This document shows, piece after piece, positions 16,713 to 26,563 of a DNA stretch of 64,000 nucleotides. The stretch spans positions 38,245 through 102,244 of the forward strand of contig JAIOPM010000017.1 in NCBI GenBank assembly GCA_021413885.1. The letters are read 5' to 3'. Both the position numbers and the translations under genes were made by a program. Position 1 is the stretch's first letter. Each line of letters starts with the position of its first letter. A model generated the notes under the pieces. That model did no database searches. It had not been told where the DNA came from and was given only the letters and a program-made list of their open reading frames with translations. Origin of the DNA: Planctomycetota bacterium (GTDB lineage Bacteria > Planctomycetota > UBA1135 > GCA-002686595).

Positions 16713-18254
16713 ATGTCGACGACGCGGAAGAGCGTGGGCCGTTGGTTCACGAGTGTCGCAGCGGCGCTGACCCTCGGCGCATTGACCGTCAGCGGTCCCG
16801 CGTCGGCGGGCGCGACGAAGGCGCAAACGGCGCAGAAGAGAATTCCGGTCGGAGCTCCGACGCAGAACAGCAAGCCGCAGAGCATCGTCGACACCGCCGA
16901 CGGTCCGATTCCGTCGGACGGGCTCGGGCTCCAAGTCGCGCCGCAGGGGCTCGGCATCGGTTCGATGTTCGTCGGTCAGGGCTACACCGCAGTGGTCACC
17001 GGTACCGGTGTGAGCAAGACGCCGGCGGGCGTTCCGGGCCCCAAGTTCCGGCGCTACTACGCGGTGACGATCAATCCGGGCACTGGTTACGTCGAGTCGT
17101 TCATCGTGCAGCCGGCGCACGTGCCGCTGACGACGCCCGCGCCGCTCTTGATGGTGTTCCACAAGTACGGCAACTCGGAGAAGGACATCACGATCAACAC
17201 GGGCTTCGTGAAGCAAGCGATCAAGAAGAACTGGTACTTGGTCGCACCGCTCAGCGCTGCGCAGATCCACTTCTCCTCGATCGAGAGTCAGTTCAACACC
17301 AACGCGGTGTTCGAGTGGGTCTTCGCGCACTTCGCGATCGATCGCACGCGCATCTACGGCGCCGGCTTCTCGATGGGCGGCGGCGCGGTGATGAACTACG
17401 CGGCTCGCCACGTCGATCCCGCGCAAGCGATGTTCGCGGCGGTGATCGACCACACCGGAACCGTCGACCTCAACAACGCGAACCTCAAGGACGCCGGCCT
17501 GCACGTGTGGCCGTATCCGCTCGACTACTGGTTCGGCACGAACTGGACGCCGGGCAGCGCGGATCCGTGGAAGATGGCGCGCTCGTCGGTGATCAGGTTC
17601 GACGACGTCACCCTCGCGGTCGACACGGACCAGGACCTCGCGAGCAACCTGACGCACGTGGCGATCAGGATCGTCCGCGCGACCAACGACCCGCTGACGT
17701 ACTTGACGCGTCAGTGCGACGTGCTCGACGCGCACCTGCGCAACGCGCTCGGCTTCGTTCCGGGACCGAACTACGCATACGACTTCGTGCCGGGGTCGAC
17801 GCACAACTGGAATACGCTCGACTACGCCGAGGTGTGCGATTGGCTGGGGCAACACACGTTGACGCTGCCGACCCAAGCGAGCACGCTCGCCGACCACGAT
17901 GGCGTGTACTTCAACTTCACGGTCGCGCAGGACGCGACCGGTGCGTTCACGCCGTTCGACTGGGTGATCGACAGCGGGACCAACACGCTCTCGATCACAC
18001 TGACCAAGAACCTGAAGTCGATCGCGCTCGACACGGCGACTGCGGGCTTGTCCGTCGCGGCGCCGCTCACGCTCAACCTGGCCAGCGCCGACGGACTCGC
18101 CGACGAAGTCCGCCTCGGCGGTTGGACCACGATTCCCTCCAGCGTGACGCGCGACGGGTTACCGGAGGTCAGCTGGAGCCACGACTCGCTCACCGGCGTC
18201 CTCACGGTCACCGAGTACGACGCTGCCGCGCACTCGTGGGTGTTCACGCCCTGA
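16713..18254 (+). CDS. Secreted alpha/beta hydrolase (polyhydroxyalkanoate depolymerase/feruloyl esterase-like)
   Basis: The 513-aa protein starts with a Sec signal peptide (basic start, then SVAAALTLGALTVS, cleavage near PASAGA). The hydrolase core has LLMVFHKYG (oxyanion strand) and the nucleophile Ser in GAGFSMGGGA. A late His in VPGSTHNWNT completes a plausible triad. After about residue 380 there is a beta-rich accessory region (DWVIDSGTNTLSITL, SVAAPLTLNL). The overall layout fits extracellular PHB-depolymerase or carbohydrate-esterase-like enzymes; the substrate is not known. It stands alone, with 223 bp before it and 585 bp after it. Confidence 0.75.
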   Translation: MSTTRKSVGRWFTSVAAALTLGALTVSGPASAGATKAQTAQKRIPVGAPTQNSKPQSIVDTADGPIPSDGLGLQVAPQGLGIGSMFVGQGYTAVVTGTGVSKTPAGVPGPKFRRYYAVTINPGTGYVESFIVQPAHVPLTTPAPLLMVFHKYGNSEKDITINTGFVKQAIKKNWYLVAPLSAAQIHFSSIESQFNTNAVFEWVFAHFAIDRTRIYGAGFSMGGGAVMNYAARHVDPAQAMFAAVIDHTGTVDLNNANLKDAGLHVWPYPLDYWFGTNWTPGSADPWKMARSSVIRFDDVTLAVDTDQDLASNLTHVAIRIVRATNDPLTYLTRQCDVLDAHLRNALGFVPGPNYAYDFVPGSTHNWNTLDYAEVCDWLGQHTLTLPTQASTLADHDGVYFNFTVAQDATGAFTPFDWVIDSGTNTLSITLTKNLKSIALDTATAGLSVAAPLTLNLASADGLADEVRLGGWTTIPSSVTRDGLPEVSWSHDSLTGVLTVTEYDAAAHSWVFTP

Positions 18255-18306
18255 GTTCGCGCGACGCGGTCTGACCCGGTTCGGGTCGAGACGTCACCGT
18301 CAGTCA

Positions 18307-18341
18307 GCGAGCGTCCTACGCCATGTGCGTGGGGCGCTCGC
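18307..18341 (+). terminator. Hairpin after the secreted hydrolase gene
   Basis: A 7-bp outer stem (18307-18313 with 18335-18341) encloses an inner ACGC/GCGT stem. It lies 53 bp after the stop and has no U-run, so termination is only a guess. Confidence 0.4.
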
Positions 18342-18431
18342 GCCGCTTCTGCCTCCGCGCGTTCGCCGCTCTCGCGCTTCACCGGCTCCCGGCGCGTCTG
18401 GAGCTCCGCCGGAAGCCCCTGGAAAGCAAGG

Positions 18432-18583
18432 GGGCCAGTGATCCTTGCCGATCACTGGCCCGAGGGAGAGAGGAGGATCCATCAAGCTTCCCGGGTGCAT
18501 GCGCCGCTCGCAAAAGCACACGCACCTCCCGATGGATACTCGCTGGAACGGACAAGCCGTTCCGCCAGCAATCATAGCGCGAG
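18432..18583. other. Structured intergenic region, candidate non-coding RNA
   Basis: This lies in the 585-bp gene-free stretch 18255-18839. Three inverted repeats follow one another. The first is a perfect 12-bp stem, 18432-18443 with 18450-18461. The second is a long-range stem, 18477-18483 with 18531-18537, with an inner GGTGC/GCACC pair. The third is a perfect 7-bp stem, 18545-18551 with 18557-18563, closed by CTCGC/GCGAG (18539-18543/18579-18583). A purine-rich GAGGGAGAGAGGAGG links the first two. No ORF here looks real on either strand. I do not recognise an Rfam family. Confidence 0.5.
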
Positions 18584-18824
18584 CCTCTCGTCGATGAAGC
18601 GCACCATCCGGAATTCGTCGGTTCTCGTACGCCGTTCGCCGAATCGACGCGGTCCGTGAACGACGGTCCCGACATCCGAGCGATGAACGCTGCGTCATTG
18701 CCATGCTCGCGTTGCGCCCGCGTGTGCGGCGCGCTCGAGCGTTGTATCCGCGCCGCGGTTCATCGTTCGGTGACGTCACGCAGCGCGAACGCGCGCGGAC
18801 TCGCACGAGGAGGAGGCTCCGCGG

Positions 18825-18830
18825 TACGCT
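18825..18830 (+). promoter_or_regulatory. TACGCT -10-like hexamer before the NifS-like gene
   Basis: The hexamer ends 9 bases before the ATG at 18840, matching the near-leaderless pattern seen in this window. Confidence 0.35.
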
Positions 18831-18839
18831 CTTCTCCCG

Positions 18840-19982
18840 ATGCAGCCGGATCTCTATCTCGACTACAACGGTTCGACGCCGGTCGACGCGGACGTCGCGC
18901 GTGAGTGCCTGTCGTGGATGACGGCGGGCTACGGCAACGCCGCCGCCAACCATCCCGAAGGTCTGAAGGCGCGCGCAGCGATCGATGATGCGCGTGCGTC
19001 GCTCGCTCGCTTGATCGGCGCGGAGCCCGACGAGATCTGGTTCACTTCCGGCGGCACCGAGTCGAACAACTGGGCGCTCACCGGCGTGATGCTGCGGCCG
19101 GAGCGCGGTCACCTGTGCGTCAGCGCGATCGAACACAAGTCGGTGTTGCGCACGGCCGAGCACCTCGGCTCGCTCGGCTGCTCGGTGACGCTCGTGCCGG
19201 TCGACACCGACGGACGCGTGCGCGTCGAAGCGCTGGCACGCGCGCTGCGGCCGGACACGCGGCTCGTCTCCGTGATGCTCGCGAACAACGAGACCGGGGT
19301 GATCCAACCGATCCGTGAGATCGCGGATCTCTGTCGAGCCCGCGGCATCGTCCTGCACTGCGACGCGGTGTGCGCGATCGGCAAACTGCCGGTCGACGTC
19401 CGCGCGCTCGGTTGCGACCTGTTGAGCGTCTCGGGGCACAAGCTCTACACGCCGAAGGGCGTCGGCATCCTGTACGTGCGACGCGGGCTCGCGCTCGACC
19501 CGTTGATCCACGGTTGCGGCCAACAGTGCGGCATGCGCAGCGGTTCGGAGAACACGTCGGGCGCGGTCGCGTTCGGTGTCGCGGCGGAGCGCGCGTTGGC
19601 GGGAGCGTTTCGGGCGTCCGACGACGTCGCGACGTTGCGCGACGAACTCTGGGACGGCATCCGCCGGCGCTTCCCCGAAGCCGTGCGCAACGGCGCGGGT
19701 GCGTCGCTCGCGAACACTCTCTCCGTCGCGTTCCCCGGCGTCTCGGCCGTCGAACTGCAGGCGGCGCTCGGCGAGCGCGGCATCAGCGTCGCCGCCGGAG
19801 CCGCGGCCTCGAACGGCGCGCCGTCGCACGTGTTGACGGCGATGGGCCTCGGCGAGGAACACGCGCGCTCGACGTTGCGCTTCAGTCTCGGCCGCTTCAC
19901 CACGCGGGCGACGGTCGTGGCGTGTTGTCGCGCCCTCGACGAACTCGTGCCGGTGCGCGAGGCCCATGGAGCGCGTCGATGA
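18840..19982 (+). CDS. NifS-family PLP enzyme lacking the catalytic cysteine (possible cysteine sulfinate desulfinase)
   Basis: The 380-aa class V aminotransferase-fold protein is clearly of the NifS/IscS family: YLDYNGSTPVD, TSGGTESNNWAL, EHKSV, NNETGVIQP, HCDAV and the PLP lysine Lys201 in SGHKLYTPKG. In the C-terminal loop, where IscS-type enzymes read G-(S/A)-A-C, this protein has GAAAS, with Ala323 (codon 19806-19808) at the Cys position. No other Cys lies in that loop. Without it, persulfide formation and cysteine desulfurase activity are not expected. Published Cys-to-Ala mutants of NifS-like proteins retain selenocysteine lyase and cysteine sulfinate desulfinase activity (family knowledge). 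The stop overlaps the ATG of a cysteine dioxygenase gene, which supplies cysteine sulfinate. Release of sulfite and alanine is therefore the best guess. Confidence 0.88.
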   Translation: MQPDLYLDYNGSTPVDADVARECLSWMTAGYGNAAANHPEGLKARAAIDDARASLARLIGAEPDEIWFTSGGTESNNWALTGVMLRPERGHLCVSAIEHKSVLRTAEHLGSLGCSVTLVPVDTDGRVRVEALARALRPDTRLVSVMLANNETGVIQPIREIADLCRARGIVLHCDAVCAIGKLPVDVRALGCDLLSVSGHKLYTPKGVGILYVRRGLALDPLIHGCGQQCGMRSGSENTSGAVAFGVAAERALAGAFRASDDVATLRDELWDGIRRRFPEAVRNGAGASLANTLSVAFPGVSAVELQAALGERGISVAAGAAASNGAPSHVLTAMGLGEEHARSTLRFSLGRFTTRATVVACCRALDELVPVREAHGARR

Positions 19983-20542
19983 GCGTCGTGCAGCTCGATC
20001 AACTCGTTCGCGAAGTCCACGACGACCTGCTCGCCGATCCGCGCGGGCCGCGCGTCGTCGAGCGCGTCAGTCGCTATGCCCGCGCTCACGTCGATTGGCG
20101 CGAGTTCGCGTTCTTCGATCCCGCCGCGTACACGCGCAACCTCGTGTACAAGGACGAGCTCTTCGAGATGATCCTGCTGTGTTGGGACGTCGGCCAGGTG
20201 ACGCCGATCCACAACCATCAGGGGCAGCGCTGTTGGATGGGGGTGCTCGATGGACGGGTGGAGGAGACGCTCTACGCGTTCCCGGACCCGCGGAGCTCTC
20301 CGCCGACGGCCAAGAACTCGAAGCAACACGCGCGCGGCGCGGTGGCTTTCATCACCGACGAGATCGCGCTGCACCGCATCGCTCAGGTCGGCTCGGCCCG
20401 CGCGGTGTCGTTGCACCTCTACTCGCGGCCGATCCCGCGGTGCAGCGTCTACGACCCGACGACCGGCGCGATCGCGGAGCGACAGCTCGCGTACCACTCC
20501 GTGCGCGGCGTGCGGCTCGAATCGACGACCTCGGCGTCCTGA
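19979..20542 (+). CDS. Cysteine dioxygenase type I
   Basis: The 187-aa cupin has iron ligands His78 and His80 in TPIHNHQGQ and His132 in ALHRI. Cys85 follows the second His by five residues, and Tyr148 sits in SLHLYSRPI. These are the two residues that form the Cys-Tyr crosslink in mammalian cysteine dioxygenase, and many bacterial members lack the Cys (family knowledge). The enzyme oxidises cysteine to cysteine sulfinic acid with O2. Its ATG overlaps the stop of the NifS-like gene (ATGA), which argues for a shared pathway. A hairpin follows 52 bp after the stop. Confidence 0.9.
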   Translation: MSVVQLDQLVREVHDDLLADPRGPRVVERVSRYARAHVDWREFAFFDPAAYTRNLVYKDELFEMILLCWDVGQVTPIHNHQGQRCWMGVLDGRVEETLYAFPDPRSSPPTAKNSKQHARGAVAFITDEIALHRIAQVGSARAVSLHLYSRPIPRCSVYDPTTGAIAERQLAYHSVRGVRLESTTSAS

Positions 20543-20594
20543 GGCAACGGCGTGTCCCGGCGGCCACGAGATCGGGGCCGAGCCTTGGCAAAGC

Positions 20595-20632
20595 ACAGCG
20601 CGCCCCGAGGCCGAAGGCCTGAGGCGCGCTGT
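20595..20632 (+). terminator. Hairpin terminator candidate after the cysteine dioxygenase gene
   Basis: A perfect 10-bp stem (20595-20604 with 20623-20632) encloses an inner AGGCC-GAA-GGCCT hairpin. The downstream sequence is CTCTCTCCTCTC, pyrimidine-rich but without a true U-run. It lies 52 bp after the stop. Confidence 0.55.
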
Positions 20633-20780
20633 CTCTCTCCTCTCGGGTCGCCCCGATACCGAGCGGCCCGTCGAACCGCTCGTTTCGCGCGCGTTCTCCC
20701 GTGGGTCGGAGCCCTAGAGCTCCAACCCGTTCTCGAACGCTCGCAACGCTGGCATCAACGCCACGCCGATCTCGATCGCG

Positions 20781-20802
20781 GCGCTTTTCTCGAAAAAAGC
20801 GC
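20781..20802. repeat. Inverted repeat GCGCTTTT-6-AAAAGCGC
   Basis: A perfect 8-bp inverted repeat lies between the cysteine dioxygenase gene and the tRNA promoter. It could be a weak terminator or an operator. The rest of 20543-20882 holds no gene. Confidence 0.4.
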
Positions 20803-20837
20803 GCAGCGTCGGACGGCTTCTCGCGGCGTTGGCCGTC

Positions 20838-20866
20838 TTGACCCTCCCGAACCCCACCGGTAGAGT
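20838..20866 (+). promoter_or_regulatory. Sigma-70-type promoter of the tRNA gene
   Basis: TTGACC (20838-20843) and TAGAGT (20861-20866) are separated by exactly 17 bases. The expected start lies about 7 bases on, roughly 10 bases before the mature tRNA. Confidence 0.6.
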
Positions 20867-20882
20867 CCTTGCCCCTTCGAGC

Positions 20883-20959
20883 GGCGGTGTAGCTCAGCTG
20901 GTTAGAGCGTCGGAATCATAATCCGTAGGTCGGGGGTTCGAATCCCTCCACCGCTACCA
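20883..20959 (+). tRNA. tRNA-Met (CAT anticodon, elongator type)
   Basis: The cloverleaf is complete. The acceptor GGCGGTG/CACCGCT has a G-U first pair. The D-arm is GCTC/GAGC, the anticodon loop is ATCATAA with anticodon CAT, and the T-arm is GGGGG-TTCGAAT-CCCTC. CCA is encoded at 20957-20959. The first anticodon-stem pair is U-U. It lacks the three G-C pairs and the 1-72 mismatch of an initiator. A CAT anticodon could also mark tRNA-Ile2 (lysidine), which I cannot exclude. Confidence 0.92.
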
Positions 20960-21249
20960 CCCGCACCACCCGGCGGCGCGACGCCGGGGCCTCGCGGCAC
21001 GGTCATCGAACTCGTCGTAGGCGTCGCTGGGCGCGCTTCGAGAGCCTGCGCCGCGTACGCTGGCGATGCACCGGCGGGCGTGACGAGGTCGCGCTCCCAA
21101 GACGGTGGTCGACGACGGTTTTTTGCTTGCGCGCCGAGCCTTCCGCGCGGAAAAGAAACGGCCCTCTTGGCGACCGCACGGTGCCGCCTGCGACACGGGA
21201 GCGAACCCGTGTGCGTGGAAACGCTGCCCTGCGTCGAGAAGGGCCTCCC
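20960..21249. other. Intergenic stretch between tRNA and acidic-protein gene
   Basis: I see no gene. There is a run of six T at 21119-21124 on the plus strand, but no convincing hairpin before it, so it may be a weak tRNA terminator at most. Confidence 0.4.
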
Positions 21250-21621
21250 ATGGATCACCTGACCCACCTCAACGAAGAAGACTCCTTGCTCGAAGCCGTC
21301 GCGACCGCGTTCGACGCTCCCGTCCTGTCGGTCCCCGCGGATTCCTCCGCCCTCGGGGACTACGAAGACGAACCGAAGGACGAAGAGGACGAGGACGAGG
21401 ATGATGACGACGAAGACGAAGAGGACGACGACTTCGAGGACGACGAGACCGACGAAGAGGACGAGGACGACGTCGACGACGATGAGGACGACACCGACGA
21501 CGACGAGGAGGAGGACGAAGAAGACGAAGAGGATGAGGAAGACGAGGACGAGGATGATGACGACGAAGAGGACGACGACGATGACGATCGCGAAGTCTTC
21601 TACGACGACGACGACCCCTGA
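21250..21621 (+). CDS. Hyperacidic low-complexity protein
   Basis: The 123-aa protein has an ordinary N-terminus (MDHLTHLNEEDSLLEAVA, APVLSVPADSSALGDY) and then about 70 residues made almost only of Asp and Glu, ending in DREVFYDDDDP. Third-codon bases vary between gac/gat and gag/gaa, as in real coding sequence under protein-level selection. The start is the ATG at 21250, because sequence upstream in this frame is not protein-like. The tail would be disordered and strongly negative. Metal or cation binding, DNA mimicry, or binding to basic proteins are possible, without direct evidence. It stands alone between the tRNA and thiC. Confidence 0.7.
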   Translation: MDHLTHLNEEDSLLEAVATAFDAPVLSVPADSSALGDYEDEPKDEEDEDEDDDDEDEEDDDFEDDETDEEDEDDVDDDEDDTDDDEEEDEEDEEDEEDEDEDDDDEEDDDDDDREVFYDDDDP

Positions 21622-21774
21622 GCCGACCGGACCGCGGGGCGTCTAACCGACGCTCGCCCCCTCCGCGCGACGCGCTCCTCCGGGAAGAGTCCCCGAGGCG
21701 CGCGTTCTGCTTCCGGGCTCGAGCCGCGAGCGCGCGAACCTTCGCCCCGGCGCGCAATCGCCGGGCTCGCGCAC

Positions 21775-21780
21775 TAGAGT
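21775..21780 (+). promoter_or_regulatory. TAGAGT -10 candidate upstream of the TPP riboswitch
   Basis: This is the same hexamer as at the tRNA promoter. It would start the leader at about 21787, shortly before the aptamer. No good -35 is visible. Confidence 0.4.
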
Positions 21781-21812
21781 GGTCGGCGCGGGAGCGGCTG
21801 CGAACCGATCCG

Positions 21813-23547
<1,735 letters not shown>

Positions 23548-23642
23548 GCGCTCCTCGATTCGCCGCGCGGATCGCGCCGCCCGGCAGGACTGGTGCGGCG
23601 CGCGGCCGGACTTCCTCGATGCTTGGAGCACGGAGGAAGCCA

Positions 23643-25880
23643 ATGACCCCGACCTCGCTGCAAGCTCGACGACTCTCCCTCTCGATCCCGCCGACCGTCC
23701 GTCGGCTCCCGCGCATCGCGCGCCTCATCCAAGCGTTCGTGCGCGTGCTCGTCACGCCGCTAGCGTGCTGCCTGTGGCGCGCGAAGCGCAGCGGCGTCGA
23801 GCGTGTGCCGCAGGGCGGCGCGATCGTCGTCTGCAACCACGTCACGTACGTCGACGCGCTGATCCTCGCGTGGGGGCTGCGTCGGCCGGTGGTGTTCCTG
23901 ATGCAGCGCGAGTACTTCGACCTTCCGCTGGTCGGCCGCATCGCGCGCGCGTGCGGCGCGCTGCCGGTCGCGAAGGGCGACACGCCGCGCGCGACCGCCG
24001 CGACGTTGGCGCTCGCGGCGAGCTACGCCCGCGGCGGCGAGTTGGTCGCGATCTTCGCCGAAGGTCGTCTTTCTCCGGACGGCGGCCTCCAGCGCTTCCA
24101 GCGCGGCGCCGAACGCCTCGCGCGCGCCGCCGGAACGCCGATCCTGCCCGCGCACCTCGATGGCCTGTGGGGGAGTTGGTTCAGCCGCAAGGGCGGGCGC
24201 GCGTTCGCGAAGCTGCCGGCGTTGCCGGACGCGGTGCGCGTGAGCTTCGGCGAAGCGCTCGCGTTCGATGCGCCGACGTGGCGCATGGAGGCCGCGGTCG
24301 CTGAACTCGCGGCGGACGCGGCGGTGCTCCGCGCGCGGGGCGGAGCAAATCTCGCGCAGGTGTGGTTGCGCTCGGCGCGGCGCAATGCGCGGCGCGAGGC
24401 GCTGGTCGACGGCGAACGGCGGCTGACGTACCGGCGCGCGTCGCTCGCGGCGTTGACGCTCGCACGGGTGCTCGCGCGGGAAGCTCCCGGCCAGCCGCGC
24501 ATCGCGTTGCTCGTGCCGACGTCGGGCGGCGGCGTGCTCGCGAACCTCGGCGTCGCGCTCGCGGGCCGCGCGAGCGTCGATCTCAACCCCACGCTCTCCG
24601 ATCGCGATCTCGCGGAGCAGTGCGAGCGCGTCGGCGCGCGCACGTTGATCGCGTCGCGCCGCTACCTCGATGCGTTGCGCCGGACGACGCCGCTCGCGAG
24701 CGAACGCGGTCGGACGCTCTACCTCGAGGACCTCTTCGCGTCACCGCGGCTCGGCGATCGGCTGTGGGCTCTCGTCGCGAGCTTCGTCCACCGTCTCGCG
24801 CCAGGCGCGCGCCTCGCCGCCGACGCGGAGGCGACGGTGCTCTTCTCGAGCGGCAGCACCGCGCGTCCGAAGGGCGTGATCCTGAGCCACGCAAACGTCG
24901 TCTCGAACGTCGCGGCGGTGTCGCGCGCGATCGGACTGCGCGAGGACGATCGTCTGCTCCACGCGTTGCCGTTGTTCCACAGCTTCGGCTACTCGGTCGC
25001 GTTGTGGGCGCCGCTCGCCGGCGGAGCGACGCTGCTCCTGCACTCGAGTCCGCTCGATGCGTCCGGCGTCGTCGCGCTCGCCGAGCGCGAACGCGCGACG
25101 ATCCTGATCGGCACGCCGACTTTTCTGCAGTCGTGGATGCGTCGCGCGTCGCCGGAGAGTTTTCGTTCCGCGCGCGTCGCGATCAGCGGCGCGCAAAGGC
25201 TGCCCGCGAGCCTCGCGCGCGCGTGGGAAGAGCGCTTCGGCCTAGCGTTGCGCGAGGGCTACGGCGCGACCGAGTTGTCGCCGGTCGTGGCGGTCGCGCG
25301 CGGGGGCGAAGCGCGGGTCGGCTCGGTCGGGCGGCCGCTCGACGGCGTCGCGGTGCGCGTGGTCGACGGCGAGGGCGCGGTGGTCGCGCCCGGTCGCGAA
25401 GGGCTGCTGGTGGTGCGAGGCCCGAACGTTTTCGCCGACTACGTCGACGAGCCCGAGCTCCGGCGCGAGGCCGTACGTGACGGTTGGTACGCGACCGGCG
25501 ACGTCGCGCGGCTCGAGCGCGACGGTTCGCTCTCGATCGTCGATCGCGTCGCGCGCTTCAGCAAGATCGGCGGCGAGATGGTGCCGCACGGTCGCGTCGA
25601 GGAGGCGTTGCGTGCGGCGCTCGGCGAAGGCGGACTCGACGTCGAGCTCGCGGTCACCGCCGTCGTCGACGACGAACACGGCGAACGTCTCGCGGTCGTG
25701 CACACGTCGTTCGCGCTCGCGATCGACGCGTTGCTCGGGCGCGTGAGGGAACTCGGCTTGCCGAGGCTCTTCGTGCCGCGACCCGACGCGTTCGTGCCGG
25801 TCGCCGCGCTGCCGAAGCTCGCGACGGGCAAGCTCGACCTCGGCGCGCTCAAGCGTCTCGCGGTCGACGCGCTCGGTTGA
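23643..25880 (+). CDS. aas: Acyltransferase/acyl-ACP synthetase fusion (Aas-like)
   Basis: The 745-aa protein joins two enzymes. Residues ~50-240 are a PlsC-type acyltransferase with the NHxxxxD motif (His66, Asp71 in NHVTYVD), FAEGRLS and the PILPAH block. Residues ~250-745 are an AMP-binding acyl-activating domain with FSSGSTARPKG, YGATELSP, GWYATGDV and a C-terminal PKLATGKLD lysine. In E. coli, Aas re-acylates lysophosphatidylethanolamine with exogenous fatty acids (family knowledge). The ATG at 23643 has GGAGGA 7 bases upstream. The E. coli protein's membrane segments are not obvious here. The 3' end overlaps a convergent gene by 32 bp. Confidence 0.85.
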   Translation: MTPTSLQARRLSLSIPPTVRRLPRIARLIQAFVRVLVTPLACCLWRAKRSGVERVPQGGAIVVCNHVTYVDALILAWGLRRPVVFLMQREYFDLPLVGRIARACGALPVAKGDTPRATAATLALAASYARGGELVAIFAEGRLSPDGGLQRFQRGAERLARAAGTPILPAHLDGLWGSWFSRKGGRAFAKLPALPDAVRVSFGEALAFDAPTWRMEAAVAELAADAAVLRARGGANLAQVWLRSARRNARREALVDGERRLTYRRASLAALTLARVLAREAPGQPRIALLVPTSGGGVLANLGVALAGRASVDLNPTLSDRDLAEQCERVGARTLIASRRYLDALRRTTPLASERGRTLYLEDLFASPRLGDRLWALVASFVHRLAPGARLAADAEATVLFSSGSTARPKGVILSHANVVSNVAAVSRAIGLREDDRLLHALPLFHSFGYSVALWAPLAGGATLLLHSSPLDASGVVALAERERATILIGTPTFLQSWMRRASPESFRSARVAISGAQRLPASLARAWEERFGLALREGYGATELSPVVAVARGGEARVGSVGRPLDGVAVRVVDGEGAVVAPGREGLLVVRGPNVFADYVDEPELRREAVRDGWYATGDVARLERDGSLSIVDRVARFSKIGGEMVPHGRVEEALRAALGEGGLDVELAVTAVVDDEHGERLAVVHTSFALAIDALLGRVRELGLPRLFVPRPDAFVPVAALPKLATGKLDLGALKRLAVDALG

Positions 25881-26424
25881 AATCGTCGGCGTTGCGCGCG
25901 AGCTGCGCGCAGTGTCGCGCCAGGTGCAGCGCGATGAAGTGGAGGAGTTGGTAGAGGTCGAGTCGATCGTCGTCGCCGACGACGGAGATGCGGATGCGAT
26001 GCAATGCGCCTTCACCGGCGGGGAGCGCGTCGAGCAGTCCGAGCAACTGCTCGCGTTGCTGCGTCAGACGCTCGCGCAACTCGGAGCGCGACGGCGTGCC
26101 GGTCGGCGTCATGTGTTCGGGATGACGCCAGCGGAAGTCGCGGCCCGCGAGCGCGTCGAGGTGTCGCAGCTCCGACGGTTCGTCGGGCGCCCTCTCTCCG
26201 CGTTTCGCGCGAGCCCGACTCTTCTCCGCGATCTTCCGCGCGAGCAACGACAGGAAGTGATTGGCGAGCGCGACGTGCTCGACGATTTCCGCCGCGGACC
26301 AACGCTCCGGACCGGGCGCTAGGCTCCAGAGTTCTTCGTCGACCTCGAGCCAGGCCGAAAGACCGGCGAATTCCGCGTCCAATCGGCCCCGCAACGCTGT
26401 CACGCTTTCCGACCAAGCGCTCAT
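25849..26424 (-). CDS. DinB-like (DinB_2) four-helix protein
   Basis: The 191-aa protein has the DinB/YfiT helical pattern: SAAEIVEHVALANHF early, a histidine in WRHPEHM, and DLYQLLHFIALHLARHCAQL at the end. These give three histidines at typical metal-site positions. Family members include thiol-dependent transferases and many uncharacterised proteins. Its 3' end overlaps the end of the aas-like gene by 32 bp on the opposite strand. Confidence 0.75.
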   Translation of the reverse strand: MSAWSESVTALRGRLDAEFAGLSAWLEVDEELWSLAPGPERWSAAEIVEHVALANHFLSLLARKIAEKSRARAKRGERAPDEPSELRHLDALAGRDFRWRHPEHMTPTGTPSRSELRERLTQQREQLLGLLDALPAGEGALHRIRISVVGDDDRLDLYQLLHFIALHLARHCAQLARNADDFNRARRPRDA

Positions 26425-26563
26425 CGCGCGCGGCTCGTTTCGCCTGCGACCGTCACGTTGGAGGCGAGCCCGCGCGCGACCAGAGTCGCCACGCGGGCTC
26501 GACCATCGACGATTTCACGGCGCGACCAGGACATCGAGCGACGAGCCTAGCGCGCCGCCGCGG
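26425..26563. other. Short intergenic stretch
   Basis: I see no gene or clear terminator in these 139 bp. Confidence 0.4.

Noticed and set aside
18379..18675. Small ORFs on both strands in the structured intergenic region
   Set aside because: Their composition is unlike protein, they have no ribosome site, and they cross the inverted repeats.
20883..20959. Initiator tRNA-fMet
   Set aside because: No run of three G-C pairs in the anticodon stem and no 1-72 mismatch; elongator Met, or possibly Ile2, fits better.
21119..21124. Intrinsic terminator of the tRNA
   Set aside because: There is a run of six T but no stable hairpin before it.
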